Below are positions 1-10,100 of a DNA stretch of 64,000 nucleotides, piece after piece. Each line of letters starts with the position of its first letter. The first letter of the stretch is position 1. The position numbers were made by a program, and so were the translations under genes. Under the pieces are notes generated by a model, which was not told the origin of the DNA, searched no databases, and saw nothing but the letters and a program-made list of their open reading frames with translations. The stretch lies in contig OV277861.1 of NCBI GenBank assembly GCA_922989275.2, positions 13,974,540 to 14,038,539 on the forward strand, read 5' to 3'. This stretch comes from Gari tellinella (lineage: Eukaryota; Mollusca; Bivalvia; Cardiida; Psammobiidae).

Positions 1-405
1 ACACATTTCCGTTTTTCGTTTCCTTGTTCTGGCTTGTATTATTCTGAATAATTGGATGATACAACTGTCTGATATATCAATATAAATTAAGATTTATATG
101 TCGACAACGAACAAGGGGATATGTTAGACAAACTGTACTCGTCTTGCACTTATATACTCTTAACGAATCTGGGCTCAGTGAATTCTTCCATATTTATATA
201 TTGGATTAGTCCATTTGTGATCTAATTGGTGCCTGGTATAATTTTCGCTTTTGAAACGATTTTGCCGACAAAAATATTGAAGCAGATGACCATATGGCGG
301 TGAATGGGTAAACATTTTCATGATATATTTGATCATTAAAGTGTAAACACAACGGCGAGTTTCTATAGATTACCACAATGCGTTTATTGGCGATACTAAG
401 AGGAA
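1..405. other. AT-rich non-coding sequence, nothing recognised
   Basis: I see no long open frame, hairpin or terminal repeat here. The sequence is AT-rich with frequent stops in all frames. Confidence 0.6.
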
Positions 406-472
406 ATTATTATTATTATTATACCCGATTTATATAGCGCTCTTTTCACACAGGAGCTGTGCGTTCAAAAGC
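406..472 (-). repeat. (ATT)n-tailed retroposon 3' end
   Basis: A run of att triplets is followed by a block containing tatatagcgctcttttcaca and gcgttcaaaagcg. The same block recurs at 17491-17570 (same orientation) and 45303-45394 (opposite orientation, ending in aataataat). A conserved block ending in a triplet-repeat tail is typical of the 3' end of a SINE or its partner LINE, here on the minus strand. The class is not determined. Confidence 0.55.
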
Positions 473-1079
473 GTGGTAGTGTTCTCACAATAAGAAATGA
501 CGTCTTCGCCATTGTATCGTTACGTAGCATAGATATAGAACTGCATATCAACGAGGATTAAACTTCCTTCGAAGCTTGGTGAAAGCAGGGACGTACATAA
601 TGTATGTATCATCATAAAGTATCTACGTCCCTGGTGAAAGTTTGAAATATATTGTCTCTACGTTTCAGTCCAGAACACGGTTACTTAAGCAAAACTCATA
701 GCTAGCTGTACATCTTTTTGCACAACGGCAGGTACCATTTTTCCGGAAGTCCGAAATCTGTTTATTTTTCTCTAGCTTATCGTAGGTTAAAGCAGACTGA
801 AAGTAAAGTAGTGGTGCCTTAAGGTACATTATGCTTTACTTTCAACATGCTTAAAGTAAATGCGCCTGAAAGATAGTAAATTTCGAAATGATTAATTTAT
901 GGCAGTCCTGCAACGGTCAGTCGGAAAAGGTAGATCAAATGAGGACTTTGGTTCATATTTAGTCACATTCAAAGTACATGTTTTAGTATAATCTATTTCA
1001 AATGAAAACAAGCATGGTAATTTTAATATAATTATTCCTCATTTATTTCATTTTTGTGGTAGTGTTCTCACATAAAGAA
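473..1079. repeat. Interval bounded by near-identical 25-bp direct repeats
   Basis: The 17-mer gtggtagtgttctcaca occurs at 473 and again at 1056, followed in both by a similar nine bases. The 560 bp between holds a small hairpin (agggacgtac / tacgtccct, 586-635) and a type-2 hairpin at 787-853. The direct repeats could be a target duplication or two ends of an old repeat; I cannot tell. Confidence 0.35.
787..853. repeat. Degenerate type-2 hairpin (C/G/W core)
   Basis: The arms read ttaaagcagactgaaagtaa and gctttactttcaacatgctt around a ccttaagg centre. This is the hairpin of the C, G and W MITEs with several mismatches. No C-family TTAA end is adjacent, so it is an orphan or belongs to a family I did not resolve. 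Confidence 0.6.
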
Positions 1080-1318
1080 ATTAGATCAAGGTGAGACAGG
1101 ATCGCGCTTTGAAATGTATGATTATCAACAATATGTTTTTCCTGGGTAATTATTTTTCTTGTTTTCTAAATAATAAATTTAAAAAATTATATTTTTCTGA
1201 CAGATAACTATATACTTCTAATATTTTATCAGATGAGCCTATACAGGAACAATTCAGAGCATTTAAAGAAAATGAAAAGGTTGCCGCTAAAAAGTGTTGA
1301 TTTATTACAGAAAATTTG

Positions 1319-1547
1319 TGTGTGTTTCTTTAGATAAAGTTCCAAATGAGAGAGAAATAGATACGACCAGAAAAACACAAATAGACACATGTTCAAACAG
1401 AGAGATAGATAGGGAGATGCATACAGTTATACAGGCAATCAGACAAACATATAGGCAGACTTACATACGAATGGAGAGTAAGAGATAGAGGAGACCATGA
1501 GAGAGAGAGGAAGATAGATAGATAGATAGATAGAGAGATATATAAAG

Positions 1548-1587
<40 letters not shown>

Positions 1588-1621
1588 GAGACAGAGAAAC
1601 ATAGAGAGAGAAATAGAGATT
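1319..1621. repeat. Purine-rich simple repeat (GA/GATA/CAGA)n
   Basis: Degenerate agag and agaca blocks lead into a gata run at about 1513-1535 and a long ga run at about 1551-1578, then caga/gaga to 1621. Open frames across it on either strand are low-complexity artefacts. Confidence 0.9.
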
Positions 1622-1842
1622 TTTTTTTTATAAATTACCCACAACGGTACCTCGTTCCAGCGATAAAATGTATGTGACAGTTTTGCTTAATATTTCATGT
1701 TGGACCATTATTTCTATTACTGTTGCACAATAAACACAACGAAATCGTTATTGACGGATGTAGTGCATTGTAAATCATAACAAAGTTAAGTGCATGCACA
1801 CGGATTTGACATGCCATGATTGACAAGTGCATTAAGTAGGAA

Positions 1843-2059
1843 TTAACCCCTTCACTGCCTTACCCCGAGTATAGTATTTATTTGCAAACAGTTTGGATCC
1901 TGATCAGACGCCGCGTAACGCGGCGTCTGATCAGGATCCAAACTGTTTGACACTCGTTTCAATATTTCTTAAGTCAAAATACCTAAACATTGATTTTTAG
2001 AAATAGAAACAGACGACAATTGTTTAAATTTGATGACGTCATGGCAGTGAAGGGGTTAA
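1843..2059 (+). mobile_element. Family A MITE, full length, perfect type-1 hairpin
   Basis: The element is bracketed by TTAA (1843-1846 and 2056-2059) with 17-bp terminal inverted repeats ttaaccccttcactgcc. The core at 1885-1949 is a perfect hairpin: two 31-nt arms with a 3-nt taa loop, apex agacgccgcg / cgcggcgtct. The right flank holds the conserved cagacgacaatt block. TTAA termini suggest piggyBac-type mobilisation (inference). This is the best-preserved A copy in the window. Confidence 0.85.
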
Positions 2060-2310
2060 AGCATACGTAATGCATTTGTGTTTATAATGTGTAAGACGCC
2101 TGATACAATATAGATAGGCCTGCATATTAGTTGGCAAATATAATGTACTAAACACCCTTAATATGAGTAAAACAGAGCTTGGATTCTTATCATAGGCCGT
2201 GTTTCTTTGGTGTTTAACCAACATAGGTGATGAAGGGTAGTTAAAGACGCTCTATGTATTTGGTAAAATACATGATTACTCATTGAATGGTATTGGGTTG
2301 ATTTGGTAAT

Positions 2311-2635
2311 TACAATGCTCTCTCTCTACAACGACATCAATTGGGAGACACAAAGTGTGTGTTGTTCAGAGGGAGTCGATATAGGGCGGGCAAATTAAGA
2401 CTTGGTTAACATTTGCAAACAGTTTGATTCCAGATCAGACGCCATGTAACGCGGCGTCTGATCTGGATTCAAGCTGTTTGTAACTCGTCTTATATTTATT
2501 CTGTCATAATATCCACTTATATGTAAAAAAGCATACGACAATTTCAAGCAGACGATATTGCAGCAGTAAAAACGTTAAAACTAATAAAATAATTTTCCTG
2601 TTTAGGGAACTGCTACAACGGTCGTTGTACTTAAA
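2311..2635 (+). mobile_element. Family B MITE, right end lost
   Basis: The left end matches the B terminus tacagtgctccctctctaca with changes. It is followed by a type-1 hairpin (about 2413-2483) of the variant with gattccagatcag arms and the shared right flank (agcatacgacaattt, gatattgcagcag). Sequence stops resembling B near the internal acaacggtcgttgta, so the right TIR is missing. Confidence 0.7.
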
Positions 2636-2742
2636 CCCAACTTGACAACAGCTGACAATTGTTCTCAACTGCATGATTGCCTCTAGATATACTAAAAGTG
2701 AAGTGGATTCTAGTTTATTTGTTTGCAAATTCCTTTGCTATA

Positions 2743-3079
2743 TACAACGCTCCCTCTCTACAAGGACACCCAATGGGAGACAAAAGTATGAGCGTTGTTC
2801 GGAGGGAGTCGTTATAGTGAGGGAAACTGGCTTACATTTGCAAACAGCTTGAATCCAGATCAGACGACGCGTCTGATCTGGATTCAAGCTGTTTGTCACA
2901 CGCCATTAAGTTTTTATTTCTGTCAAAATGTCCAATATGTAACTTTGAGAAAAACAGAAACGATCATTTTAAGCAGACGACATAACATCCGTGAATAGGT
3001 GGGACAAAATTGTCCTGTTGAGGGAACTGCGACATGGGTCGTTGTAAGGAGGGAGTCGTTGTTGGGAGGGAGCGCTGTA
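2743..3079 (+). mobile_element. Family B MITE with shortened hairpin
   Basis: The termini acaacgctccctctctaca and ggagggagcgctgt are inverted, flanked by TA. The core hairpin has lost its apex: the arms meet at agacgacgcgtct instead of the usual cgcgttacgcg. The right flank carries gcagacgacataac. A TA target suggests a Tc1/mariner-like or related mobiliser (inference). Confidence 0.8.
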
Positions 3080-3471
3080 ATCGGCTTGTTTTGAGTGTTT
3101 TATGTTAAAAACCACCATGAAATCTGTTTCCATGATACTCGAGTAGTACATGTAGTATAGATAAACGATAAAGTTAATGTCTAAAAGTCATCTGTACACT
3201 GGTGTATATTACTACTACAAATGGTGCAAAATTCAGCGGCAAAGCTACAATACCTGTTAGTGGTGTTGAACGGAAACGTACGTGATTTATATTCCTTTGT
3301 TTATTCAGAAACTATTATCTCAATGCCAATGTTAAAACTGTGTTTGTTCGTGTTTCTCTCATAATTTGCCGGTATTGCTGATTGAGGAAACCCTGTAAAG
3401 AGAATATTCTGTTTTTGCTTGAAGAGAAATCGGAATTTCTGTAATTTGATATACGGACAGCCATTCAAATA
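3080..3471. other. AT-rich non-coding sequence, nothing recognised
   Basis: I see no terminal repeats, hairpins or coding frames in this stretch. Confidence 0.5.
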
Positions 3472-4378
3472 TTAACGTCTTCACTGGCTTACCCCGAGTA
3501 CAATATCAGTTATACAGTTTTTCCCCAGGGTATATGAGGAGGTAATCCCGGCTGAGGAAAATCAGGTAGCCCGAGCCATGAGGCGAGAGTTACATGATTT
3601 TACATGCCGGGAATAAATCCTCACGTACCTTGGGAAGAAACTGTATAACGAATTTGTTATATGGCAAAGTTTTCCCTGTTCCCGAACGAATTATTTCCAA
3701 CCATTTAGGAATTTATCGTATACAGCGCTCAGTAAACAGTAACAAAATCGCGTAAAAACGTTGTACGAAAAAGACGTCATAATTCTGACGTGTTTTATTC
3801 AAAAGAAAAAGACACACACGTAGACGTTGGCTTCAAACTTCTCTAGAAAAGAAAAAATCCGATTGGTTCTTAGCTGAGATCGACTTATCAACGGAAGTTG
3901 CACGATTGAAGGTGAACAATCCTGTCTGGAAGTCGGTCATCTTTCTTTCTTCAAAGTGATGCTGACGGACCTGCCAGCCAATGAAAAACCTGCATTTCTA
4001 TGTACCATGTCAGCTTACAGGGTACATGGTTTCATCCAATAAGAAGTGAGGTATATACTTTGCAGTATAATGATAGTCAGTCATTTACAAACAGTTTGGA
4101 TAAGACGCCGTGTCTGATAAGGATCAAAATTCGTTGACGCTCATTTAAAGAAATAAGAAAAAAAGTGCATTCTTTGTATCGACTGCTCGGCAAGCGTGGC
4201 CTTCGACACGAATCAATGTAATTTTAGGGGAACATGCGAAAGGGTTACTTCAGCCATTTAGCAATTTTTTTTCTGGTGCCTTGATCAGACTTCTAGTCGA
4301 TGTTTGACGAGGAATCAGAATCTTTGGCACTCATTTTGATTCTGTTTCCCGTCCAAATTTTAACAGAAGAGGGGTTAA
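3472..4378 (+). mobile_element. Degenerate family A MITE split by a 560-bp insertion
   Basis: The left end (ttaacgtcttcactggctta, TTAA at 3472) and the right end (agaggggttaa, TTAA at 4375) belong to family A. A decayed hairpin (aaacagtttggataagacgc) lies at about 4084-4135. Between them is foreign sequence at about 3509-4069, described separately. Confidence 0.55.
3509..4069. mobile_element. Insertion with a 140-bp imperfect palindrome at its left
   Basis: It begins gttatacagtttttcccc and ends tttgcagtataa. The first 141 bp (3509-3649) fold back: gttatacagttt pairs with aaactgtataac, and aatcccggc with gccggga. It contains several attggtt / ccaat-like motifs. The superfamily is unknown. Confidence 0.45.
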
Positions 4379-5211
4379 AGCACGATACATCGAGGAAGAT
4401 GTTGCTGTTCTTTTTTTTTAAAGGTCATCATATGTATTTTTAAACATCAATCGGTTTTCCTTGTAGTCTTCGTCATGGTTGGAAGTTTATCGTACTTTAT
4501 GTTGTTTTTTGTATTTTAGAATAATATACTTATCGAACTTAAATTGATATGCCATGATACAGACCCATAAAGATACATACCCATAGATTTCAAAACATTT
4601 AACCCTGAAACATCAAAATAGATAATCCCAATTTCCAACCAGGTCTAGTCTAGTTTTAACTATTTAGGTTTGATTTTTACCATATAATTTGTTTATATAA
4701 CAAACTTGCAAGCCAAAAACAACAGTGTAGATCCTGACCAGAGAGCTCATACAAGGACCCTCTTATCGGGGTTTTCAGTTCTTACGTAGAACAAGTGTAC
4801 ACTTCACATGTTTTCTTTCTGTACAAGACACAAAAAGCGGCAATATGGACCAATCAGTTAAATGGCAAACATGCCACACTTAAATGCATTTGATACACAC
4901 TTACATCTACGGTGCCCCTCCCTCGAACGACCATCCGAACAACGATTCCTTCCTAACAACAACGTTTGCTTGCTGTTCCCCAGACAATATCATTATTTCT
5001 CACCTCTCGGACAGAGGTATCCCGAAATCTAGGGGGTGTGAGATAACCTTATATGTCCGGACAGACAAGCCGAACTATCTTATGATTGGTTGTTATTGCG
5101 TGACGTCGTCATGCATGCATTAGCTTGCATAAATTAGCATGCATAAATACAACTCGCCACTGTATAGCAAGTTAAACGCGTTTTTAGGGTTGACGAGGTG
5201 AGAAAATAAAT
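4379..5211. other. Non-coding, with a decayed hairpin relic near 4725-4810
   Basis: The relic (gatcctgaccagagagctc, then agaacaagtgtacacttcac) matches the flank of the J element at 43280. The rest is unremarkable. The stretch from 5110 has short tandem tgcataa / gcatgcat motifs. Confidence 0.4.
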
Positions 5212-5352
5212 CTAACACCACAGTTGAGAGTCAGATGAATATCCCACCCTCGTTTGAAGATATTTTTGGAACACTCGGCAAAGCCTCGTGTTCCAAAAAT
5301 ATCTTCAAAACTCGGGTGGGATATTCTTATCTGACACTCACTGTGGTGTAAG
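5212..5352. mobile_element. Palindromic element, arms of about 60 bp
   Basis: Outer arms aacaccacagttgagagtca and tgacactcactgtggtgt are inverted. Inner arms (gatatttttggaacac / gtgttccaaaaatatc) surround a loop containing tcggcaaagcc. The palindrome at 26481-26610 has the same loop motif with different arms. It abuts the truncated B copy to its right. Confidence 0.65.
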
Positions 5353-5631
5353 ATTCACTATGTCTAACTTTCGCTGCTGCAATATCGTCTGCTTGAAATT
5401 GTCCTTTGCTGCTTTTTCTTTGGATATTTTGACAGATGAAACATAAAGACGAGTGAAAGGCAGTTTGAGCCCAGATCAGACGCCGAGTTACGCGGCGTCT
5501 AATCTTGTTTCCAACTGTTTTCAATGAATTTTACTGTTCTAAAGTTTCCCTCCCTATAACAACCCCCTCCGAAAAACACACACAATCTTTGTTTCCCGTT
5601 TGGTGTTGTTGTAGAGAGAGGGAACACTGTA
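5353..5631 (-). mobile_element. Family B MITE, reverse orientation, truncated
   Basis: Reading right to left, it has the B terminus (ggaacactgta at 5621-5631), the tacaacaccaaacgggaaac region, a hairpin at about 5460-5520 (gatcagacgccgagttacgc) and the right-flank block. The far end is replaced by the palindrome at 5212-5352. Confidence 0.65.
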
Positions 5632-5734
5632 ATGTGGTATGGACTGTCGTGAGCGTGACACAGTTATATGAATACTTTAACCTTACATTAGTTAACTAGG
5701 TATACCTTTGTGATTTAAAATAGTTTGAAATATT

Positions 5735-6150
5735 TTAACCGCTCACTGCCATGGCGTCATCTTCTTTAACCTTTTCCCCCATAGAAGCGCCTTTTAGCGA
5801 AAATTATTTATTCCTCCGCTGAAGAAAATAGTTCCAATTTTATCAGTCATGAATATATATTATAGGGAATATTTTCTATATTCCAGCACTCGATAGCTTA
5901 AAACAGGCTGAAAGTAAAGCAGAATGCGCCTTAATTAAGGCGCATTCTGCTTTACTTTCAACCTGCTTTAAGAAGTCACATATATTCAATACTAGTAAGA
6001 GACTATCAGGTAAAGGGTTAAGCAATTGTCATCTGCTTTTTTCTTATGTTTAAACTCTAGCTTTACGGACTAAAGCCAAATTATAATAACAGTTTCAAAT
6101 AGTTTCAAACAGTTTCAAACACGACCCCTGTCAGGGTTCATTTTTATGAA
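5735..6150 (-). mobile_element. Family A relic hosting a nested family C copy
   Basis: The A terminus (taaccgctcactgccatggc) at 5735-5765 is followed by a complete C element (5766-6021). A-family internal sequence then resumes (gcaattgtcatctgctttt, then acagtttcaaacacgacccc). The order shows that C inserted into an existing A copy. Confidence 0.6.
5766..6021 (+). mobile_element. Family C MITE, full length, nested in A
   Basis: TTAA lies at 5766-5769 and 6018-6021, with TIRs ttaacctttt(c)ccc and ggtaaagggttaa. The left third carries catagaagcgccttttagcg. The centre (about 5897-5971) is a type-2 hairpin with arms ttaaagcaggctgaaagtaa and ttactttcaacctgctttaa. Confidence 0.85.
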
Positions 6151-6561
6151 ATAACCATTATATTAGGGATAAGGTATAGAGTGCCTTAATTAGTAAAACT
6201 TTATCCCTAAGTCTAAAGATAGAGTCATATTACACTTATTTCAGATATATAAAAAGATAGGCTGATCACGCTAATTAAATGTGATGCTTCATTTGATAAA
6301 ACTCCTTTTTATATAATACCAGTTTATTTACTAGGAGTGTCTTTGTAACGTTAAATAAAAACTAATGTATTGATATTGTCTTGTAAAATAACATACTGAA
6401 TATATATGGTGTTCTTACTTCGTACCTGATGCTGGCAACATATATCTTAGCAATCACCCGAGTGACATAAATAGTTAGGATTTAGATCTTATCAAGAATC
6501 TGATTGATGCTCCGTGTATAGATTTTATCGTTAAAGAGTGGTTACATCCAAATTTGAAATA
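6151..6561. other. AT-rich non-coding sequence
   Basis: Only a weak inverted pair, attagggataa / ttatccctaa (6161-6211), stands out. Confidence 0.5.
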
Positions 6562-6746
6562 TAGTAAAACTTCTCTAATACGACCACTGAATTGTAGGCT
6601 TATGGACAACAGTTAAGACAGGTGGCAGCTTAAAGCAAAATGACAGGAGTTTTCTGCTTTACTATCATCTTGCTTTAAGCAGCCAACTGCCTAGAACTTG
6701 GATTTTGTATATCATGTAGTGGTCGTAAAAGAGAGGTTTAACTATA
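6562..6746. mobile_element. Family I MITE, degenerate
   Basis: Termini tagtaaaacttctctaatac and gagaggtttaacta are inverted and contain tacgaccact / agtggtcgta, the I signature. The inner hairpin has arms agcttaaagcaaaatgacag and ctatcatcttgctttaagca, partly decayed. Family C follows immediately at TTAA 6747. Confidence 0.7.
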
Positions 6747-6998
6747 TTAACCCTTTCCCTTATAGAAGCGACTTTTAGCACTTGCATTTCATTCATCCGC
6801 TGAAGAAAATAGTTCGAATATATACCGTAAAGAATATGTGTCATATTTGATACTTTCCTTATTCTAGCAGGTAATAGCTTAAAGCAGGCTGAAAGTAAAG
6901 AAGAATGCGCCTAAGGGCGCATTCTACTTTACTTTCAACCTGCTTTAATTGGTCACCTATCTTTAATATTAGAAATAGGCTATCAGGTAAAGGGTTAA
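6747..6998 (+). mobile_element. Family C MITE, full length
   Basis: TTAA lies at both ends with ccctttcccttatagaag and tatcaggtaaaggg termini. The type-2 hairpin at about 6871-6948 has the centre gaatgcgcctaagggcgcattc. Confidence 0.85.
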
Positions 6999-7420
6999 AC
7001 CACCAGCTGTGGTATAATGTCATACTAATTTGCGATGACTGTTGTAAAACAATTGGATCTAAATAGACGCCGATATGTTTTGACGGAAAATACAGATAAC
7101 TTTCATCCGCAAAATCGTTGCTAATGATTTATTTGTAGACGACAAATATACAGCTCCTATAGGAGCCCTCTGATCTGGGTCTACACTGTTTGCTAATCTA
7201 AGTGAACTGGTTCATGATTTGGTAATTTAAAAGTTTCACAAGGGAACGTTATATAACCCTCAAGAGTTACTAAGTGTTGAAAGAGTTAATAGGAAAATGC
7301 TCGAACCAAAATCTTGTCGTAGTATCGTTCGCGTACAAACAGTTCATGGCAATATTTTCGCCTTAGTTACATGCATCCGTTATTTATGAACGCTTTCATG
7401 TGAATGGTTCGTTTACCGGT
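6999..7420. other. Decayed type-1 hairpin sequence, then non-coding
   Basis: At about 7047-7193, fragments aacaattggatctaaatagac, gctcctataggagc and ctgatctgggtctacactgt look like an eroded A/J-type element. Nothing is recognised in 7200-7420. Confidence 0.35.
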
Positions 7421-7695
7421 GGACGTAGGTCAGAGATAACGGTTTCGACTACGATACCAGGGGTCGTGAGTTCGATCCACAGCAGGTCAAAGTCGTTCGG
7501 ATGAGACTAAATAAACCGATGTTCAATGTATCAGTGATTTACACTGGGCATTCGAAATAATCAGAAAACTCTTTAGATAATAAATGGAGGGCATCACGCC
7601 CGTACCTTTCTTTATCCACTCCCCTCTCTGTGAGGCGCCGAATTAACACATAGATGGCAGAAACGGACGTTAACCAACAAACCAAAACCAACTAG
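7421..7695 (+). mobile_element. tRNA-derived SINE
   Basis: The head contains a pol III B-box (gagttcgatcc, about 7470) inside tcgactacgataccaggggt, with a weak A-box upstream (gacgtaggtcagagata). The body has agtgatttacactgggca and tctttatccactcccctc. The tail, gaggcgccgaattaac ... acggacgttaaccaacaaa, is A/C-rich. This layout is typical of mollusc SINEs (family knowledge). No target duplication was found. Confidence 0.7.
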
Positions 7696-7944
7696 CTAAA
7701 GACACTGTTCAGTCATCAAAGTACATGTACACGGTAAATGACCTTGATATGAACCTTGTGCGTCGCATTCCAGAGAAGAGAGAAGGATTTTCTGATAATG
7801 AAGAGAAATATCAAACAGATAATACGTAAGTCTCGTTATTGATAAGGGATTCAATTAAAATGATTTATTTAGAAAGGATACTTAATCCCTTTCCTGTTTG
7901 ATGTAATATATTGATAACATATGGACTGACAGTCGACTTTGTCA

Positions 7945-8428
7945 TACAGTGCTCCCTCTCTACAACGACATCCAGTGGGAGACACAGATTGTGTGCGTTG
8001 TTCGGAGGGAGTCGTTATAGAGAGGGAAAATAAAGACTTGGCTTACATTTGCAAACAGCTTGAATCCAGATGAGACGCCGCATTACGCGGCGTCTGATCT
8101 GGATTCAAGCTGTTTGTCACTCATAATTATATTTATTTTATCAAAATGTCCACTTATATGGTATTTTAAGAAAAACAGCATACGACAATTTAAGCAAATG
8201 ATATTGCAGCAGTAAAGGCGTTAGACATACTTGTCTCGTTTATATTTATTTTATCAAAATGTCCACTTATATGGTATTTTAAGAAAAACAGCATACGACA
8301 ATTTAAGCAAATGATATTGCAGCAGTAAAGGCGTTAGACATACTTGTCTCGTTTAGGGAACTGAGACAATGCTCGTTGTAAGGAGGGAGTCGTTGTTGGG
8401 AGGGCCGTTGTAGAGAGGGAACGATGTA
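7945..8428 (+). mobile_element. Family B MITE with internal 113-bp tandem duplication
   Basis: Left TIR tacagtgctccctctctaca and right TIR gttgtagagagggaacgatgta. The hairpin (about 8050-8117) has arms caaacagcttgaatccagat and tctggattcaagctgtttg around gccgcattacgcggc. The right flank is duplicated exactly: 8128-8240 and 8241-8353. Confidence 0.85.
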
Positions 8429-8460
8429 TTTAATATATGCGTCCAGATTTGTTTTTCTTG

Positions 8461-9046
8461 TACACAGTGCTCCCTACAACAGCCGCCGAACAACGATTAC
8501 ATCCTTAACCCTTTCCCCCATAGAAGCGCCTTTTAGCGCATTCAGTTTATACCTCCGCTGAAGAATATAGTTCCAATTTATACAGTCATGAATATATATA
8601 TAAAATAATATTTTCTTTATTCTAACAGGTGGTGGCTTAAAGCAGGCTGAAAGTAAAGCAGAATGCGCCATAAGGCGCATTCTGCTTTACTTTCAACCTG
8701 CTTTATGTTGTCACCTATTTACAAAACTAAAAACAGGTTATCAGGTAAGGGGTTAAACAGTGCTTGCCGTTGTTCTATAAGTAATAAAATTATGTCTAAC
8801 GCTTAACTAGTGCAATATCGTCTGCTTTAAATGGTCGTCTGCTGTTTAGTCTCAAATTACATATTGGGCGTTTTGACAAAAGAAACATAATGACGAGTGA
8901 CGCAGCGTCTGCTCTGGATTCAAATGTAAGCTATGTCTTGCTCAGCGCTCTAAGAGTATTAATTTCCCCTTCCTATCAACTTCCTCCGAACAAGACACAC
9001 ACTATTTGTCTCATATTGGGTATTGTTGTAGAGAGGGAGCATTGTA
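8461..9046 (-). mobile_element. Family B MITE, reverse orientation, interrupted by C
   Basis: The left end (cacagtgctccctacaac) and right end (gtagagagggagcattgta) are B termini. Between them lie the reversed right flank (atatcgtctgctttaaatgg), a half hairpin (gtctgctctggattcaaatg) and the signature acacactatttgtctcat. A full C element occupies 8505-8756, inserted at a TTAA in the B sequence. Confidence 0.7.
8505..8756 (+). mobile_element. Family C MITE, full length, nested in B
   Basis: TTAA at 8505-8508 and 8753-8756. The type-2 hairpin is nearly perfect (gaatgcgccataaggcgcattc centre). The hexamer catagaagcgcc near the left end is identical to the copies at 5766 and 9775. Confidence 0.85.
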
Positions 9047-9169
9047 ACAAATTTCATACTGTTTAATATAGTCAAAATATTCAAATTACTTAGACTATAA
9101 AATATGATCCGCAGTCAGAAGACTACACAATTTACATAATTATGCATGTAGTACTATTCGTTTACCACT

Positions 9170-9417
9170 TACAGTTGAGAAAACGTTATTCTTTCCCGTT
9201 TCAACGCAAACGAAACGTAAACGCACTAAATCGTATAAAATGACAATTTTTTTTTTAAAATTCTGACTACTCAATATTTTCTGAGTGGCAAACAGTTTGG
9301 AACCTGGTCAGATACGGGTTACCCGGCGTCTGATATAGCTCCAAACTGATTTCACTGTAAATAATAGTGTTAGCGTAAGCGCGTTTATTGGGAAAGGATA
9401 ACGTTTTCTCCACTGTA
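9170..9417 (+). mobile_element. Family H MITE, diverged
   Basis: The ends tacagttgagaaaacgttat and aacgttttctccactgta are inverted and TA-bounded. Subterminal attctttcccgttt and attgggaaaggataac also pair. The central type-1 hairpin is eroded on the left (cctggtcagatacggg) but retains acccggcgtctgata on the right. Confidence 0.75.
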
Positions 9418-9774
9418 CCTTTATGCTTTTCATAGCAATTTCGTAAACTGGAACATAAGTAACCTTTACAGGCAATTCACAGTCTGACTGATATTCGCAA
9501 ACTGTTTACTTCTTGATTAAACGCTGTGTTTATCACTTCTTTTCAGAGTTCTTTAAAAGACAATTAACCTTTAGAACTAAAACAATACTGTTAAATGTTG
9601 CCGACGTCAACTGTAAAGCAGACTACAGTATGGCTTGTAAAGTTATAATAGTTGTTTTTAAATTACGTGTACCTAGGTATGTCAGCTTTTCATTGTGACA
9701 CACGAAAAACCTGATTTCAAGAGTTTTCTTTATACTTATAGAATTAAAACTTCAAACAGAATGCAAACTTTGTT
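9418..9774. other. Non-coding with weak type-1 relics
   Basis: tcgcaaactgtttacttctt near 9492 and a gcagactacagtatgg-like block near 9617 resemble eroded family A. No open frame looks real. Confidence 0.35.
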
Positions 9775-10025
9775 TTAACCCTTTCCCCCATAGAAGCGCC
9801 TTTTAGCGCATTCAGTTTATTCTTGCCCTAAGAAAATAGTTCCAATTTATACATTCATAAATATGTATAATACAAAAATATTTTCTATATTCTAGCAGAT
9901 GATAGCTTAAAGCAGGCTGAAAGTAAAGCAGAATGCGCTTAAAGCGCATTCTGCTTTACTTTCAACCTGCTTTAAGTGGACACCTATATTCAATACTAGA
10001 GATATGCTATGTGGGAAAGGGTTAA
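9775..10025 (+). mobile_element. Family C MITE, full length
   Basis: TTAA at both ends. The left third is ccctttcccccatagaagcg and the right end gggaaagggttaa. The hairpin arms (ttaaagcaggctgaaagtaa / ttactttcaacctgctttaa) match perfectly around gaatgcgcttaaagcgcattc. Confidence 0.85.
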
Positions 10026-10100
10026 AAAACATCAAGACGTGTGTCAAACAGTTTGAATCCAGAACAGAGACCGTGTTATGTCGCGTTTTATCTGGATCCA
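10026..10100. mobile_element. Decayed type-1 hairpin directly after C
   Basis: gtcaaacagtttgaatccag and tctggatccaattctttgca are imperfect arms around gaccgtgttatgtcgcg. No termini can be assigned. Confidence 0.5.

Noticed and set aside
1393..1644. Serine/leucine-rich minus-strand frame
   Set aside because: It is the translation of the purine-rich simple repeat.
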